A DNA stretch of 64,000 nt from Pseudomonadota bacterium (GCA_021780935.1 JAJXXT010000133.1:1-64000); one strand, 5' to 3'; shown: positions 43,738 through 53,591, counted from the first letter of the stretch. Notes: a model not told the origin generated them from the sequence alone. Made by a program: numbers and translations.

Positions 43738-45050
43738 CGGCGCATGAACTCCGGCGAGGCGAGCAGCAGGGTGAGGCCCTCGCGGCGGGAGCCGGCGCGG
43801 GCGACGGCCTCGCGGGTCTGGGCCGAGAGCAGGGGGCCGAGCACCGCATCGGCGGTGGTTGCGGGGTCGAGGCGGTCGGCGCGGGCGGTGAGGTCGTAGG
43901 ACCAGTCGGCGCGGCGCATCATGCCGTCGCCGCTGCCCCAGTCGGCGGCGGAGTCCGACCAGCCGTTGGGCAGGGGGGCGGCGAAGAAGGGCTGGCCGAG
44001 CCCGGCCATGGCGAACAGCACCGGGTAGCGGCGGGCGGGCGGGAGAGCGAGGGCGCGGGTGGCGGCGACGGCGTAGTCCGCGGGGGTGCGCAGCTTGGTC
44101 AGCGGCACCGCGGCGGCCGGCTCGTCGATCAATGCCAGGGAGACGGATTTGAGGTCGCCGCGGGTGGTGGTGAGCACGTGTTGCAGGTGAGCGACGGCCT
44201 CCGCCGGTGGGTGGTCGGCGATGAAATGCTGCGCCAGCTGGGTCGCGATGGAATGGTACGTCGAGGGGTGGTTGGCGAGGAAGCGCAGGGCCTCCACGCC
44301 GCCCTTTTCGCCGGGCGGGAAGCGATGGCCCATCAGGGTCTGCGCGCCAGGCTCGTGGGCGGCGGGGAAGAAGCGGAAGGCGGGGGCGCCGCGCGCCAGC
44401 AGGAAGGGCGGGGAGATGCCCCAGCCGGTGAGGATTTTCGCGAAGCTGGTCACGTCCGCCTGGGTGTAGCCGCTGGCCGGGGTGACGGTGTGCAGCTCCA
44501 TGCACTCGCGGGCCAGGTTCTCGTTCAGGCCGCGATGGCGGCGGCGGCCGATGACGCTGTCGGGGCCGATGGACTGGGCGTTGTCGAGATACATCAGCAT
44601 CGCGGGGTGGCGCTCGACGGCCAGCACCATGTCCTCGAAGCGGCCGGTGACGTGCGGGCGGATGGCGGCGCGGACGTAGTCGCCGAGCACCGCGGCGACG
44701 AAGGGGCGCTTGAGGCTGACGGTGAAATGGTTGAACCAGAACCAGACCAGCCGTTCGCGGAACGGCATGGCGGTATCGACCATGTGGTTGCCGATGGCGC
44801 GGGCCTCGGCGAGATACATGTCGCGCACGCGGTGCGGCTTCAGCTTGCGCTTGCGGTCCAGCATGTCGGCGTGCAGCGCCTCGAGGCCCTGGACGGCGGT
44901 GGGGCCGGGGCCGTGAGCGAGCGGGTCAGGCGCCTCGATCTGGTGGCGCAGCCAGGCCCGGGCGTCGGCCGGCAGCGCCTCGCCGGGGCGGGGGCCGTAG
45001 CCGAAGCGGATGCTGGCGGAGATGGGGGTGAGCGTCATGGCCGGCAGCAT
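43734..45050 (-). CDS. DUF1800 family protein
   Basis: The 438-residue helical protein has the family hallmarks RFGYGPRPGE, the segment FRERLVWFWFNHFTVS, ERHPAMLMYLDN, GRRRHRGLNENLARECMELHTV, and FLANHPSTYHSIATQLAQHFIAD. It is encoded just upstream of DUF1501 in one unit. No signal peptide is obvious; the start ATG 45050 lacks a clear ribosome site, and ATG 45038 is equally possible. Function is unknown. Confidence 0.9.
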   Translation of the reverse strand: MLPAMTLTPISASIRFGYGPRPGEALPADARAWLRHQIEAPDPLAHGPGPTAVQGLEALHADMLDRKRKLKPHRVRDMYLAEARAIGNHMVDTAMPFRERLVWFWFNHFTVSLKRPFVAAVLGDYVRAAIRPHVTGRFEDMVLAVERHPAMLMYLDNAQSIGPDSVIGRRRHRGLNENLARECMELHTVTPASGYTQADVTSFAKILTGWGISPPFLLARGAPAFRFFPAAHEPGAQTLMGHRFPPGEKGGVEALRFLANHPSTYHSIATQLAQHFIADHPPAEAVAHLQHVLTTTRGDLKSVSLALIDEPAAAVPLTKLRTPADYAVAATRALALPPARRYPVLFAMAGLGQPFFAAPLPNGWSDSAADWGSGDGMMRRADWSYDLTARADRLDPATTADAVLGPLLSAQTREAVARAGSRREGLTLLLASPEFMRR

Positions 45051-45287
45051 GCGCCGTTTTCATGTGACGGGATGTGACAAAGTATGAAGCCGCGATGCAC
45101 GCAAGGAGGGCCCGGGGCGGGCGGGACGGGCCTGCCATGCGCCGGGCGGCGGAGCGGGAAGGCGGGCGCGCAGGCCTTCGCGCTTGCAAAATCGGGCGCG
45201 ACCGGGCATTGCGCGGCCGAGATCAGAACAAGTACCGCGCGCGGACGCCATCCGGCGCGCCTTTTGCGCTACCCCTGTCGTTGTTTG
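45051..45287. other. Leader and promoter region of the EF-G gene
   Basis: Between the divergent DUF1800 and EF-G genes lie about 240 nt without a credible gene. The stretch around 45180-45220 (cttgcaaaatcgggcgcg) and 45260-45285 (cttttgcgctacccctgtcg) is locally A+T-richer and may hold promoter elements, but no clear -35/-10 pair was found. Confidence 0.3.
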
Positions 45288-45304
45288 CCCGGCCGCCGGC
45301 CGGG
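45288..45304 (+). promoter_or_regulatory. Strong hairpin directly before the EF-G start
   Basis: CCCGGCC-GCC-GGCCGGG is a perfect 7-bp G+C stem with a 3-nt loop, 6 nt before ATG 45310 and 8 nt before the Shine-Dalgarno GGAGG (45312-45316) that serves GTG 45322. It favours the GTG as start and could tune initiation. Confidence 0.5.
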
Positions 45305-45321
45305 ACCCCATGGAGGCCACC

Positions 45322-47409
45322 GTGTCCACGATCGCGCTCGACAAGATTCGCAACATCGGCATCACCGCGCATATCGATGCCGGCAAGACGACGACGACGG
45401 AGCGCATCCTCTACTACACCGGGGTGTCGCACCGCATCGGCGAGGTGCATGACGGCAACACCACGACCGACTACATGGAGCAGGAGCGCGAGCGCGGCAT
45501 CACCATCACCTCCGCCGCGGTGACCTGCGAGTGGAAGAACCACCGCATCAACATCATCGACACGCCCGGCCATATCGATTTCAACATCGAGGTGAACCGT
45601 TCGCTGCGCGTGCTCGACGGCGCGGTGTTCATCATCGAGGGCGTGGCCGGCGTGCAGCCGCAGTCCGAGACCAACTGGCGCCTGGCCGACCGCTATAACG
45701 TGCCGCGCATCATCTTCATCAACAAGCTCGACCGGACCGGGGCCGATTTCTATCGCGCCTTCGCGACGCTGAAGGAAAAGCTCGACATCGTCGCCCTGCC
45801 GCTGCAACTGCCGATCGGCGTCGAGGACCAGTTTCTCGGCGTGGTCGATCTCGTCGAGATGAAGGCGATCGTCTGGGAGGGCGGCGAGCTCGGCGCCAAG
45901 TTCCATGACGAGGCGATCCCCGCCGACCTGCTGGAGGCGGCGAAGGAGCACCGGCAGACGCTGCTCGACACCGCGCTGTCGGTCGATGACGCGGCGATGG
46001 AGGAGTATTTCGACAAGGGCGACGTGGCGGTGGAGACGCTGAAACGCTGCATCAAGATCGGCACGATTTCCGGCGCGTTCCGCCCGGTGCTGTGCGGCAC
46101 CGCGTTCAAGAACAAGGGCGTGCAGCCGCTGCTCGACGCGGTGCTGGACTATCTGCCCTCGCCGGTCGATGTGCCGGGCATCGCGGTCGCCGCCGAGGAG
46201 GGTGAGGACGAGACCGCCGAGCATGATCGCAGGCGCATCAAGGCCGACCCCGCGGCACCGTTCGCAGGCCTCGCGTTCAAGATCATCAACGACAAATACG
46301 GCACGCTGACCTTCGTGCGGGTCTATGCCGGCACGCTGAAATCCGGCGACACGGTGCTGAACACGACGCGCGAGGGCAAGGAGCGGGTCGGGCGCATGTT
46401 CCAGATGCATGCCGACAAGCGCGCCGAGATCAAGGAAGTGGCGGCGGGCGACATCGTGGCCTTCGTCGGCCTGAAGGACACCGGAACCGGCGACACGCTG
46501 GCCTCGCCCGACGACCCGGTGGTGCTGGAGCGCATGGCTTTCCCGGTGCCGGTGATCGACATCTCGGTCGAGCCGAAGACCAAGGAGAGTGTCGAGAAGA
46601 TGACGATCGGGCTGCAGAAGCTGGCGGGCGAGGATCCGTCGCTGCGGCTGAAGACGGACCAGGAGACGGGGCAGACCATTCTCTCTGGGATGGGCGAGCT
46701 GCATCTCGAGATCATCATCGACCGGCTGCGGCGCGAGTATGGGGTGGAGGCGAATATCGGGGCACCTCAGGTGGCGTATCGCGAAACGATCAGCCGCGCG
46801 CATACCGAGACCTACACCCACAAGAAGCAGACCGGCGGCTCCGGCCAGTTCGCCGAGGTGAAGGTGATTTTCGAGCCGATGGAGCGCAACGGCGGCATCG
46901 TGTTCGAGAACAAGGTGGTGGGCGGCACGGTGCCGCGCGAATACATTCCGGCCGTGGAGAAGGGCATCCGCAACCAGGCGGAAACCGGCGTGCTGGCCGG
47001 GTTCCCGACCGTCGATTTCAAGTACACGCTGGTGGACGGCAAGTACCACGACGTGGACAGCTCGGCGCTGGCCTTCGAGATCGCGGCCAAGGCCTGCTTC
47101 CGCGAGGGCATGAAGAAGGCGGCGCCGATCATTCTGGAGCCGATCATGGACGTCGAGGTGACGACGCCGAACGACCATGTCGGCGACGTGGTGGGCGACC
47201 TCAACCGCCGTCGCGGCATGATCCAGACGCAGGAGAGCGCGGGCTCGACCGTGATGGTGCGCGCGCATGTTCCGCTGAAGGAGATGTTCGGCTACATTTC
47301 CGACCTGCGCAGCATGACCAAGGGACGGGCCTCGTTCACCATGCAGTTCCATCACTACGATCCGGTGCCGCGCAACATCGCGGACCAGATCATGGCGAAG
47401 AGCGCATGA
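45322..47409 (+). CDS. fusA: Translation elongation factor G (stand-alone copy)
   Basis: The 695-residue GTPase is complete: G1 [14 protein letters not shown]3 DTPGHIDF, G4 [11 protein letters not shown], then EF-G domains II-V ([18 protein letters not shown] in domain [17 protein letters not shown] in domain IV). It drives ribosomal translocation. It is not in a rpsL-rpsG-fusA-tuf (str) context, so it is probably a second EF-G rather than the housekeeping one. GTG 45322 is preferred because GGAGG lies 5 nt upstream; ATG 45310 is an in-frame alternative. Confidence 0.93.
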   Translation: MSTIALDKIRNIGITAHIDAGKTTTTERILYYTGVSHRIGEVHDGNTTTDYMEQERERGITITSAAVTCEWKNHRINIIDTPGHIDFNIEVNRSLRVLDGAVFIIEGVAGVQPQSETNWRLADRYNVPRIIFINKLDRTGADFYRAFATLKEKLDIVALPLQLPIGVEDQFLGVVDLVEMKAIVWEGGELGAKFHDEAIPADLLEAAKEHRQTLLDTALSVDDAAMEEYFDKGDVAVETLKRCIKIGTISGAFRPVLCGTAFKNKGVQPLLDAVLDYLPSPVDVPGIAVAAEEGEDETAEHDRRRIKADPAAPFAGLAFKIINDKYGTLTFVRVYAGTLKSGDTVLNTTREGKERVGRMFQMHADKRAEIKEVAAGDIVAFVGLKDTGTGDTLASPDDPVVLERMAFPVPVIDISVEPKTKESVEKMTIGLQKLAGEDPSLRLKTDQETGQTILSGMGELHLEIIIDRLRREYGVEANIGAPQVAYRETISRAHTETYTHKKQTGGSGQFAEVKVIFEPMERNGGIVFENKVVGGTVPREYIPAVEKGIRNQAETGVLAGFPTVDFKYTLVDGKYHDVDSSALAFEIAAKACFREGMKKAAPIILEPIMDVEVTTPNDHVGDVVGDLNRRRGMIQTQESAGSTVMVRAHVPLKEMFGYISDLRSMTKGRASFTMQFHHYDPVPRNIADQIMAKSA

Positions 47410-47476
47410 GGGCAGGCGCCTTTTGGCGGATGGCTCGGTTGAGCGGTCGGTTTGCCGCCGGGTTGCGGGCCTGAGG

Positions 47477-47785
47477 ATGGAGCAGCCCCGCCTGCACTGG
47501 CGGCGTGGGCGTTCGGCCCCGGAGACGGGGACGATGGAGTGGGTTGGAGTGGACGACGCGGGCGACGCCATCGCCCGCGTCGTTCGTCTTCTGGGGCCGG
47601 TGAGCGAGGGCTGGCGGATCTATGCCGCGGTGGCGCTCGACGAGGAGGCGCGGCTGATCGAGCTGCGGCCGCGGCCGCCGGAGGGTGAGGGCTGGCTCGC
47701 CTGTGTCGGCGGCCAGGTGGTGGGGCGGGCGGCGTTTCCGATGGCCGCCGTGCGCACCGCCGAGGCGGCGCTGGGCGGGGCTTAG
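47477..47785 (+). CDS. Small hypothetical protein
   Basis: The frame encodes 102 residues from ATG 47477, with no recognised family. It begins with a basic stretch, then a polar region with MEWVGVDDAGDAIARVVRLLG and an alternating hydrophobic pattern (WRIYAAVALDEEARLIEL) suggesting beta-strands. It ends 6 nt before the DUF429 fusion gene, so the two may be co-transcribed. The start is weakly supported (TTG 47423 or ATG 47534 are alternatives). Confidence 0.45.
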   Translation: MEQPRLHWRRGRSAPETGTMEWVGVDDAGDAIARVVRLLGPVSEGWRIYAAVALDEEARLIELRPRPPEGEGWLACVGGQVVGRAAFPMAAVRTAEAALGGA

Positions 47786-47791
47786 GCGGCG

Positions 47792-49042
47792 ATGCGGACG
47801 GTTCTCGTTGGCTTCGATTCGGCCTGGGTGGATCACCCGGATCGGCCGGGCGCGATCACGTCGGCGCGGTTCGAAGGTAACCTGGCGGTGGCGTTTCGCG
47901 CGCCGTTCCCGGCCTCGTTCGACGCGGCGGCGGATTTCATTGAGGACGAGGCGCGGGAGGCCGATTGCGTCCTTGTGGCGCTCGATCAACCGACCATCGT
48001 CGGCAACGCCACCGGTGGCCGGCCGGTGGAGCGGGTCGCAGCCAGCGTGATCTCGTCGCTGCGCGGTGGGGTGCAGCCCGCCAATACCGGAAAGGCCGGA
48101 ATGTTCGGCGCCAGCGCGCCGATATGGAGGTTTCTCGCGACACTGGGCGCCTGCCAGGATCTGGAGGCGGCGCGGCGGCGCGAGAAGGGCCGCTTTCTGA
48201 TGGAGGTTTTCCCAGCGCTGGCGCTGCCGTCGCTGGTGCCGGCGATTCACGAGCGGTGGCGAGCCGCCAAATACAATCCCGCGAACCGTGCGCAGTTTGA
48301 TCCGCGGGACTGGCCGCTGGTCGCGGGTGGGATTGCCGAGGTCGTGCAGCCGGTGCCGCAGCTCGCCGCATGGTGCCGGGCGGCGGCGGCGATCGTACAG
48401 CCTCGAAAGGCGGACCAGGACCGGCTGGATGCGGCGATCTGCCTCACGATCGCTCATCGCTGGATGTTCGGGCCGCGCGAGGCAAGCCTGATTTTGGGAG
48501 AGTTCCGGACCGGCTATATGGTGACGCCGGCCGACGAAATGATCCGTGCGAGGCTGATGGCCGCGGCGGAAAAAGTCGGTGTTCCGTGGGACGATCCGGG
48601 GACGTTGCAAGATCCCCCACGGCGTTCGATCGAGGTTGATCGGTCAGAGAGACCCGCGCGTTCACCGATCGGGCGGCACCAGGCGGGGGATGCGGTAGCC
48701 CGTTCCGGAAGGGTCGAAACGGATGCTGTTTATGCCCTGCTGGTGCCGGCGGCGAGGGAACGGCGAACCATGACCTATGGCGAGGTGGCGGATGCGCTTG
48801 GGCTGCCGCCGCATCAGGGAACGTATGCTTCGCTGAACCGTGCCCTCAACGAATTGTCGGCGCGAAACCGTAAGCACGGCGAACCTCAGATCATGAGTCT
48901 TGTCGTTTCGAAAACGACAGGTCTCCCCAGACTCGGGTTTTATCGCACGCTCGGCGCGGAGCCCAAGGACCTGCGCGAACAGAGGGTCGTTTTTGAGTGC
49001 GAGCGAGATCGCTGCTTCGGTTTTGATTGGCCGGCCACGTGA
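47792..49042 (+). CDS. DUF429 (RNase H-like) protein with added C-terminal domain
   Basis: The 416-residue protein has an N-terminal DUF429 region (about 1-240): VLVGFDSAWVDHPDRPGAI with the first acidic residue of an RNase H-type fold, VALDQPTIV, and DQDRLDAAICLTIAHRW. A charged linker (about 265-310) and a C-terminal module follow (YALLVPAARERRTMTYGEVADALGLPPHQGTYASLNRAL), which resembles a winged-helix domain. The role is unknown; the fold suggests a nuclease and the tail a nucleic-acid-binding part. It is convergent with the ABC permease genes. Confidence 0.75.
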   Translation: MRTVLVGFDSAWVDHPDRPGAITSARFEGNLAVAFRAPFPASFDAAADFIEDEAREADCVLVALDQPTIVGNATGGRPVERVAASVISSLRGGVQPANTGKAGMFGASAPIWRFLATLGACQDLEAARRREKGRFLMEVFPALALPSLVPAIHERWRAAKYNPANRAQFDPRDWPLVAGGIAEVVQPVPQLAAWCRAAAAIVQPRKADQDRLDAAICLTIAHRWMFGPREASLILGEFRTGYMVTPADEMIRARLMAAAEKVGVPWDDPGTLQDPPRRSIEVDRSERPARSPIGRHQAGDAVARSGRVETDAVYALLVPAARERRTMTYGEVADALGLPPHQGTYASLNRALNELSARNRKHGEPQIMSLVVSKTTGLPRLGFYRTLGAEPKDLREQRVVFECERDRCFGFDWPAT

Positions 49043-49066
49043 TCGCGTGCCGGTTTCCGGCCGCGG

Positions 49067-49867
49067 CTATTCCTTCACCCCGCCGGCGGTGAGGCCGCGG
49101 ACGAGGTAGCGGCCGGTGAGCATGGTGAAGGCGAGCACCGGCAGCAGCACCAGCACGCCGGCGGCGGCGATCTTGCCCCATTCCCAGCCGGCATACTGCA
49201 TGAAGTTCACGATGGCGACCGGCGCGGTCATCGCGTTGGTGCGGGTGAGGATCAGGGCGAAAAAGAAATCATTCCACGACATGATGAAGCAGAGGATGCC
49301 GGTGGCGGCGAGGCCGGGGGCGCAGAGCGGCAGCACCACGCGCAGGAACGCGCCCCAGACGCCGGCGCCGTCGATCCAGGCGGCCTCCTCGAGCGAGCGG
49401 GGAATGGCGGCGAAGAAACTGCGCATGGTCCAGATCACCATCGCGAGGTCGAAGGTGAGATAGACCACGACCAGGCCGCTCACCGTGTCGATCACGCCGA
49501 GCCAGGAGAAGGCGAGGAAGAACGGCAGGGTGAAGGCGATGGGCGGGGCCATGCGGGTGACCAGCACCCACATCGCGATGCCGCGACGCCGGCGGATGGC
49601 GCCGCGGGTGAGCGCGTAGGCCGCCGGCACGCCGAGCAGCAGCGAGAGCGCGGTCGCGACGCCACTGGCGACGATGCTGTTGGCGAACGAGGCGGGAAAG
49701 CCGCCGCCGGCGAGCGCGCGGTAATTGCCGAGCGTGGGCACGAACGTGGCGTTGGTGATCGAGGCCTCGGTGCGGAACGACATCTGCAACAGCCACAGCG
49801 CCGGCAGCACCACCACCGCCAGCAGCAGCGTGCCCGCCCACTCGGCGGTGCGCCGGCGCCTAGGCAT
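49067..49867 (-). CDS. Sugar-type ABC transporter permease (MalG-like)
   Basis: The 266-residue CUT1-family permease has six hydrophobic segments and the EAA loop near EEAAWIDGAGVWGAFLRVVLPLCAPGL. It is the third gene of a leftward set with a second permease (8-nt overlap) and a binding protein. With its partner it forms the inner-membrane channel for a carbohydrate or polyol. Confidence 0.93.
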   Translation of the reverse strand: MPRRRRTAEWAGTLLLAVVVLPALWLLQMSFRTEASITNATFVPTLGNYRALAGGGFPASFANSIVASGVATALSLLLGVPAAYALTRGAIRRRRGIAMWVLVTRMAPPIAFTLPFFLAFSWLGVIDTVSGLVVVYLTFDLAMVIWTMRSFFAAIPRSLEEAAWIDGAGVWGAFLRVVLPLCAPGLAATGILCFIMSWNDFFFALILTRTNAMTAPVAIVNFMQYAGWEWGKIAAAGVLVLLPVLAFTMLTGRYLVRGLTAGGVKE

Positions 49868-50759
49868 CGTTGTCGTGCCCGAAGCCGAGGCGCCCGATCA
49901 GCAGGCTGAGCACGAACACCCCGGCGACCATCATCGTCGCGATGGCACTGCCATAGCCCCAGTAGGCGAAGTTGAAGGTCTGTACGAAGGCGTAATAGTT
50001 CGTCACCTCCGTGGCACGGCCGGGGCCGCCATCGGTGAGCACGTAGATCAGCGGGAACGCCTTGATGCTGTCGATCAGGCGGAACAGCACGGCGACGGTC
50101 AGCGCCGGGCGGATGAAGGGCAGGCGGACATGCCAGAACATCTGCGGCCCGCTGGCGCCGTCGATATGCGCGGCCTCGATCTGTTCGCGCGGCATCATCT
50201 GGAGTGCCGCGAGAACCATGAGCATGGTGAAGGGAAACCACTCCCAGGTATCGGCGAAGGCGATCAGCGGCAGCGCGGTCGCGGGGCTGGTGACCAGCGA
50301 GCCGGGACGCAGGCCGAACCAGCCGAGCACGGTGTAGGCCGGGCTGACATCGGGGGTGGTCAGCAGCTTCCAGATGATGGCGACGACGATCGGCGGCAGC
50401 ACCATCGGCACCAGGAAGCCGGTGCGCAGCACCTCCATCCAGCGGCTGTCGACATCGAGCAGCAGCGCCAAGCCGACGCCGGCCAGCGTCTGCATGCCGA
50501 CGGTGAGGAGCGAAAGCTCCGCCTGCAGCAGCACCGAATGGGGAAAGCTGCTGTGCCAGAGCGCCTGGGCGTAGTTGGCGAAGGGGTGGGAGAAATCGAG
50601 GCCGCTGCCCGGTGTCACGGGGGTGAGCGGGGTGAGGCTGGTGGCGACGAGGTAGATCGCGGGGCCGAGGGTGACGACGGCCAGCACGATGAGCGCCGGG
50701 GCGAGGCCACACAGGAAGGCACGGCGCTGGGCGCGGGCCCAGCCGGTGCGCGCGCTCAC
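49860..50759 (-). CDS. Sugar-type ABC transporter permease (MalF-like)
   Basis: The 299-residue CUT1-family permease has the EAA motif MPREQIEAAHIDGASGPQMFWHVRLPFI and six predicted membrane helices. It starts with GTG 50759 and overlaps the MalG-like gene by 8 nt. It lies 40 nt after the binding-protein gene. Confidence 0.93.
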   Translation of the reverse strand: MSARTGWARAQRRAFLCGLAPALIVLAVVTLGPAIYLVATSLTPLTPVTPGSGLDFSHPFANYAQALWHSSFPHSVLLQAELSLLTVGMQTLAGVGLALLLDVDSRWMEVLRTGFLVPMVLPPIVVAIIWKLLTTPDVSPAYTVLGWFGLRPGSLVTSPATALPLIAFADTWEWFPFTMLMVLAALQMMPREQIEAAHIDGASGPQMFWHVRLPFIRPALTVAVLFRLIDSIKAFPLIYVLTDGGPGRATEVTNYYAFVQTFNFAYWGYGSAIATMMVAGVFVLSLLIGRLGFGHDNDA

Positions 50760-50799
50760 CCGCGGCCCTGGGCGCGCGAACGCCGGCGGCGGGCCGGCC

Positions 50800-52158
50800 T
50801 CAGAGCTTGACGCCGGCGCGGCGCAGCGCGGTGAGGGAGTTGCGCTGCGCGTCCGCCATCGCCTGCTGCGGCTTCTTCTCGCCCGAGATCACGCTTTGCA
50901 GGGCGATGTCGATCTGGCGGTCGATCTGCGGGTAGGCGGGGACGGTGCGGTAGGCCATGTAGCCGTGCGCCGCGATGTTCAGCGTCTCCAGGTACGTCTG
51001 TGCGACATCGAAACCGTTGAGATTGAGCTTGGCGTGGTATTCCGGCAGGTCGATGATCGAGCGGCGGGTGACCGAGCTCCAGCCCTGCTCGCGGAACATG
51101 CGCAGCAGCAGCGGCTTGGACATCGCCCACGCAATGAACTGCCAGGCGGCGTCCTTTTTGCGGGAGCCGGCGGGAATGCCCCAGCCATGTGTCGCGACCT
51201 GGGGGAAGCGCCCGGCCGGGCCCTTGGGGAACAGTGAGAAGCCGGCGGTGGGTGCGGAGGCCATGCCCTTCTGCACCATCTGGGTGACGAAGGCCTCGTT
51301 TTCGGTGGTGTAGATGGCGCGCGCCGCCTTCAACTCGGCGACGACCTGGTCGTAGGTGTAGGAGAGCGCGCCGCGCGGGCCGTATTTGCGCACCATGGTC
51401 GCGAAGAACTCCGCGGCATGCACCGCCTGCGGCGTGTCGAGCACCGGCATGAGGTCGTGCGGGGGCGCGCGGAAGATGTTGCCGCCGAAGCCCTGAAGGT
51501 AGCCGACGAAGGTCCAGCCGTAATGGTTCTCGATAGTGAAGCCGGGCAGACCATCCTTGCCGGAGACGGCGGCGAGCATCTTCGCCATCTCGTCGAAGCT
51601 GTCGGGCATGCTAAGGCCGGCCTGCTTGATCAGGTCGTAGCGCGCCGCACCGCCCATGATGACGTCGCCGATCCAGGGGATGGCGCAAAGCCTGCCCTGC
51701 GGGTCGCGGAAGGCGCCGGTGAGGCCGGGCAGGAAATCCGCCGCGTCCCATCCCGCCGGTGTCAGCTTCGGGTTGGCGATGAAGCCGTCGAGCGGCGTCA
51801 CCCAGCCGGCGCCGATCCAGCGGCCGATATAGATGAAGGTGACGTTGATGACATCATAGGCGTCGCTGTGGGTTGCCAGCGAGATGTCCATGCGCTGGTT
51901 GTAGATCGGGAAGGCAGGCGTGGTGTAGATGACCCGCGCGCCGGTTTCCTGTTCGAATTCCGGGATGTATTTGCCGAGGAACTGCGGATACGGCGCGTTC
52001 CAGCAGGAGACGTTGAGGGTGACGCCGGAGAGCGGCTTGGCGGCGACGGCGGCGGGCGCCTTGCCGGGCAGCACCAGCAGCCCCGCGCCCGAGACCGCGG
52101 CCCCGGAGATCACGGCGCGACGGCGAAGCGGATGGGGCGTGTAAGGTTTGCTGGGCAT
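50800..52158 (-). CDS. ABC transporter extracellular sugar-binding protein
   Basis: The 452-residue family-1 solute-binding protein has a Tat-like signal (LRRRAVISGAAVSGAGLLVLPG) and typical segments ITGARVIYTTPAFP-type and YDVINVTFIYIGRW. It captures a carbohydrate in the periplasm for the two permeases downstream. ATG 52158 has GGGGAG 7 nt upstream. No ATPase gene follows, so the importer must borrow one from elsewhere. Substrate is not evident. Confidence 0.9.
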   Translation of the reverse strand: MPSKPYTPHPLRRRAVISGAAVSGAGLLVLPGKAPAAVAAKPLSGVTLNVSCWNAPYPQFLGKYIPEFEQETGARVIYTTPAFPIYNQRMDISLATHSDAYDVINVTFIYIGRWIGAGWVTPLDGFIANPKLTPAGWDAADFLPGLTGAFRDPQGRLCAIPWIGDVIMGGAARYDLIKQAGLSMPDSFDEMAKMLAAVSGKDGLPGFTIENHYGWTFVGYLQGFGGNIFRAPPHDLMPVLDTPQAVHAAEFFATMVRKYGPRGALSYTYDQVVAELKAARAIYTTENEAFVTQMVQKGMASAPTAGFSLFPKGPAGRFPQVATHGWGIPAGSRKKDAAWQFIAWAMSKPLLLRMFREQGWSSVTRRSIIDLPEYHAKLNLNGFDVAQTYLETLNIAAHGYMAYRTVPAYPQIDRQIDIALQSVISGEKKPQQAMADAQRNSLTALRRAGVKL

Positions 52159-52271
52159 GGTTCGCTCCCCGTTTTGGGCGCCGCGTTGTCCGCGGTCGCC
52201 AAGCGAAGCATGATGGACGGGGCGGCGGCGCTTGACAAGAGAAAGGGCGGCAGAGTTGCTGCGATGGTGAA

Positions 52272-52994
52272 ATGACATCGATGACCCAGATGCCGGCTCA
52301 TGAGATGCTGGCTCGCGAGATGCCCGTTCGTGAGATGTTGGCGGCGCGGCTGGCGGCGGAACTCGGTGATGGCGCGATCGCCGGCGAGTTGGCGTTGCTG
52401 GTGGAGGAGGAAGCGCTGAGCTGGACCCCGCCGGTGGTGGCGGTGGCGCGCATCCGCACGCTGTTCGGCTTCACCTTCGGCAACCGCATGGCGGCGAACG
52501 CCAACCGCGTGCCGGGGCCGGTGAACGAGGCGCTGGCCGCGGTGGCGCGCCAACTGCACGCGGCGACCGGCGCGCCGATCCTGGCGCAATGGGAGGTGGC
52601 GGAGGCCGCGGGCGACCTGCCCGATGGCGTGGTGACGCCGATCTATCCCGGCCGCGACGAGCGGGGCGAGCCGGTCTATCTCAGCACCGGCGGCGTGCTG
52701 GAGGAGATCGCGCGGCGGCGCGATCCGGCCTCGTTCGGCGTCGTCGGCATCGTCGCTTTCCGTGACCATATCGCGCGCTGCGTGACGACGGCTCGGCGGA
52801 TCGGGTTTGATGCGTATGCGCCGGAGGGTGTCGCGATGCCGGCGGTCTATGACACGCAGTCCGGCCAGGCGTGGTGTCGCGACCGGCTGTCCTATCTGCT
52901 GCACGACCTGATGATCCGCATCACCGAGCGGCGCGCGATGGCGCTGTCACGCGCCGCCAGGGGCGAGGCGCCGGCTGACGTGGTGGGGCGCTAA
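52272..52994 (+). CDS. Hypothetical protein
   Basis: The 240-residue soluble protein is of no family I recognise. It has a repetitive N-terminus (HEMLAREMPVREML), the pattern FGFTFGNRMAANANRVPGPVNEAL near residue 60, and a C-terminal DTQSGQAWCRDRLSYLLHDLM. It is divergent from the sugar-binding protein gene and convergent with the XRE regulator (6-nt gap). No signal or membrane segment is seen. Confidence 0.65.
   Translation: MTSMTQMPAHEMLAREMPVREMLAARLAAELGDGAIAGELALLVEEEALSWTPPVVAVARIRTLFGFTFGNRMAANANRVPGPVNEALAAVARQLHAATGAPILAQWEVAEAAGDLPDGVVTPIYPGRDERGEPVYLSTGGVLEEIARRRDPASFGVVGIVAFRDHIARCVTTARRIGFDAYAPEGVAMPAVYDTQSGQAWCRDRLSYLLHDLMIRITERRAMALSRAARGEAPADVVGR
52296..52340 (+). repeat. Three 15-bp repeats in the N-terminus of the hypothetical gene
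   Basis: Units gctcatgagatgctg (52296-52310), gctcgcgagatgccc (52311-52325) and gttcgtgagatgttg (52326-52340) each encode A/V-H/R-E-M-L/P. Each unit holds an in-frame ATG, so downstream starts are also possible. Confidence 0.75.
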
Positions 52995-53000
52995 GGCGCG

Positions 53001-53591
53001 TCAGGTGCGGGCCACCGCGAGCAGGTAGTGGCAGGGGACCTGGGCGGAGGCGTTGGCGAAGACGCGGTCGGTCGGGCGGCCGAGGGCGATGCAGTCGCCG
53101 GCCTCCAGGCGGTGGGTGCGCGCGGCCTCGGTGAAGTCGAGCCGGCCGGCGAGGACCCAGAGGCACTGGCCGCGCACATCGAGGCAGGCGGCGGCGGGGT
53201 AGGCGATGCGGGCGGCGGGCGGCAGCTCGACATGCGTCAGCTCCGGCACCGCGACCTCGGGCGAGACGGCGCGGCGCAGATAGCCGGTCTCGGGGTCGCG
53301 CCAGGAGGGTTGGTCGGCGCGGCGGCGCAGCAGGGCGGGGGATTCCGCATCGGCCTCGGCGCGGGCCAGCAGGGCCGAGAGCGAGAGGCCGAAGGCGGCG
53401 GCGAGACGGGCGAGCAGGACGGCGGTGGGGCTGGCCTCGGCACGCTCGATGCGGCTGATCATGGCGCGCGAGACGCCGGCGCGGGTGGCGAGGTCGGCGA
53501 GCGACCAGCCGCGTGCCTCGCGCTCGTGTTTCAGGCGTTCGGCGAGGGCGGATTCGGCGAAGCCGCCGGCGATATCTTGCATGTGCGACAT
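53001..53591 (-). CDS. XRE-family regulator with C-terminal cupin
   Basis: The 196-residue protein has an N-terminal helix-turn-helix (LADLATRAGVSRAMISRIERAEASP, about 30-55) and a cupin sensor domain (about 105-190). Such regulators (PuuR/SutR type) bind a small molecule in the cupin and repress nearby metabolic genes. ATG 53591 coincides with the predicted transcription start, so the mRNA may be leaderless. An imperfect palindrome overlapping its -10 suggests autoregulation. The first metabolic gene on the same strand side is the monooxygenase unit at 54211-57735. Confidence 0.9.
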   Translation of the reverse strand: MSHMQDIAGGFAESALAERLKHEREARGWSLADLATRAGVSRAMISRIERAEASPTAVLLARLAAAFGLSLSALLARAEADAESPALLRRRADQPSWRDPETGYLRRAVSPEVAVPELTHVELPPAARIAYPAAACLDVRGQCLWVLAGRLDFTEAARTHRLEAGDCIALGRPTDRVFANASAQVPCHYLLAVART

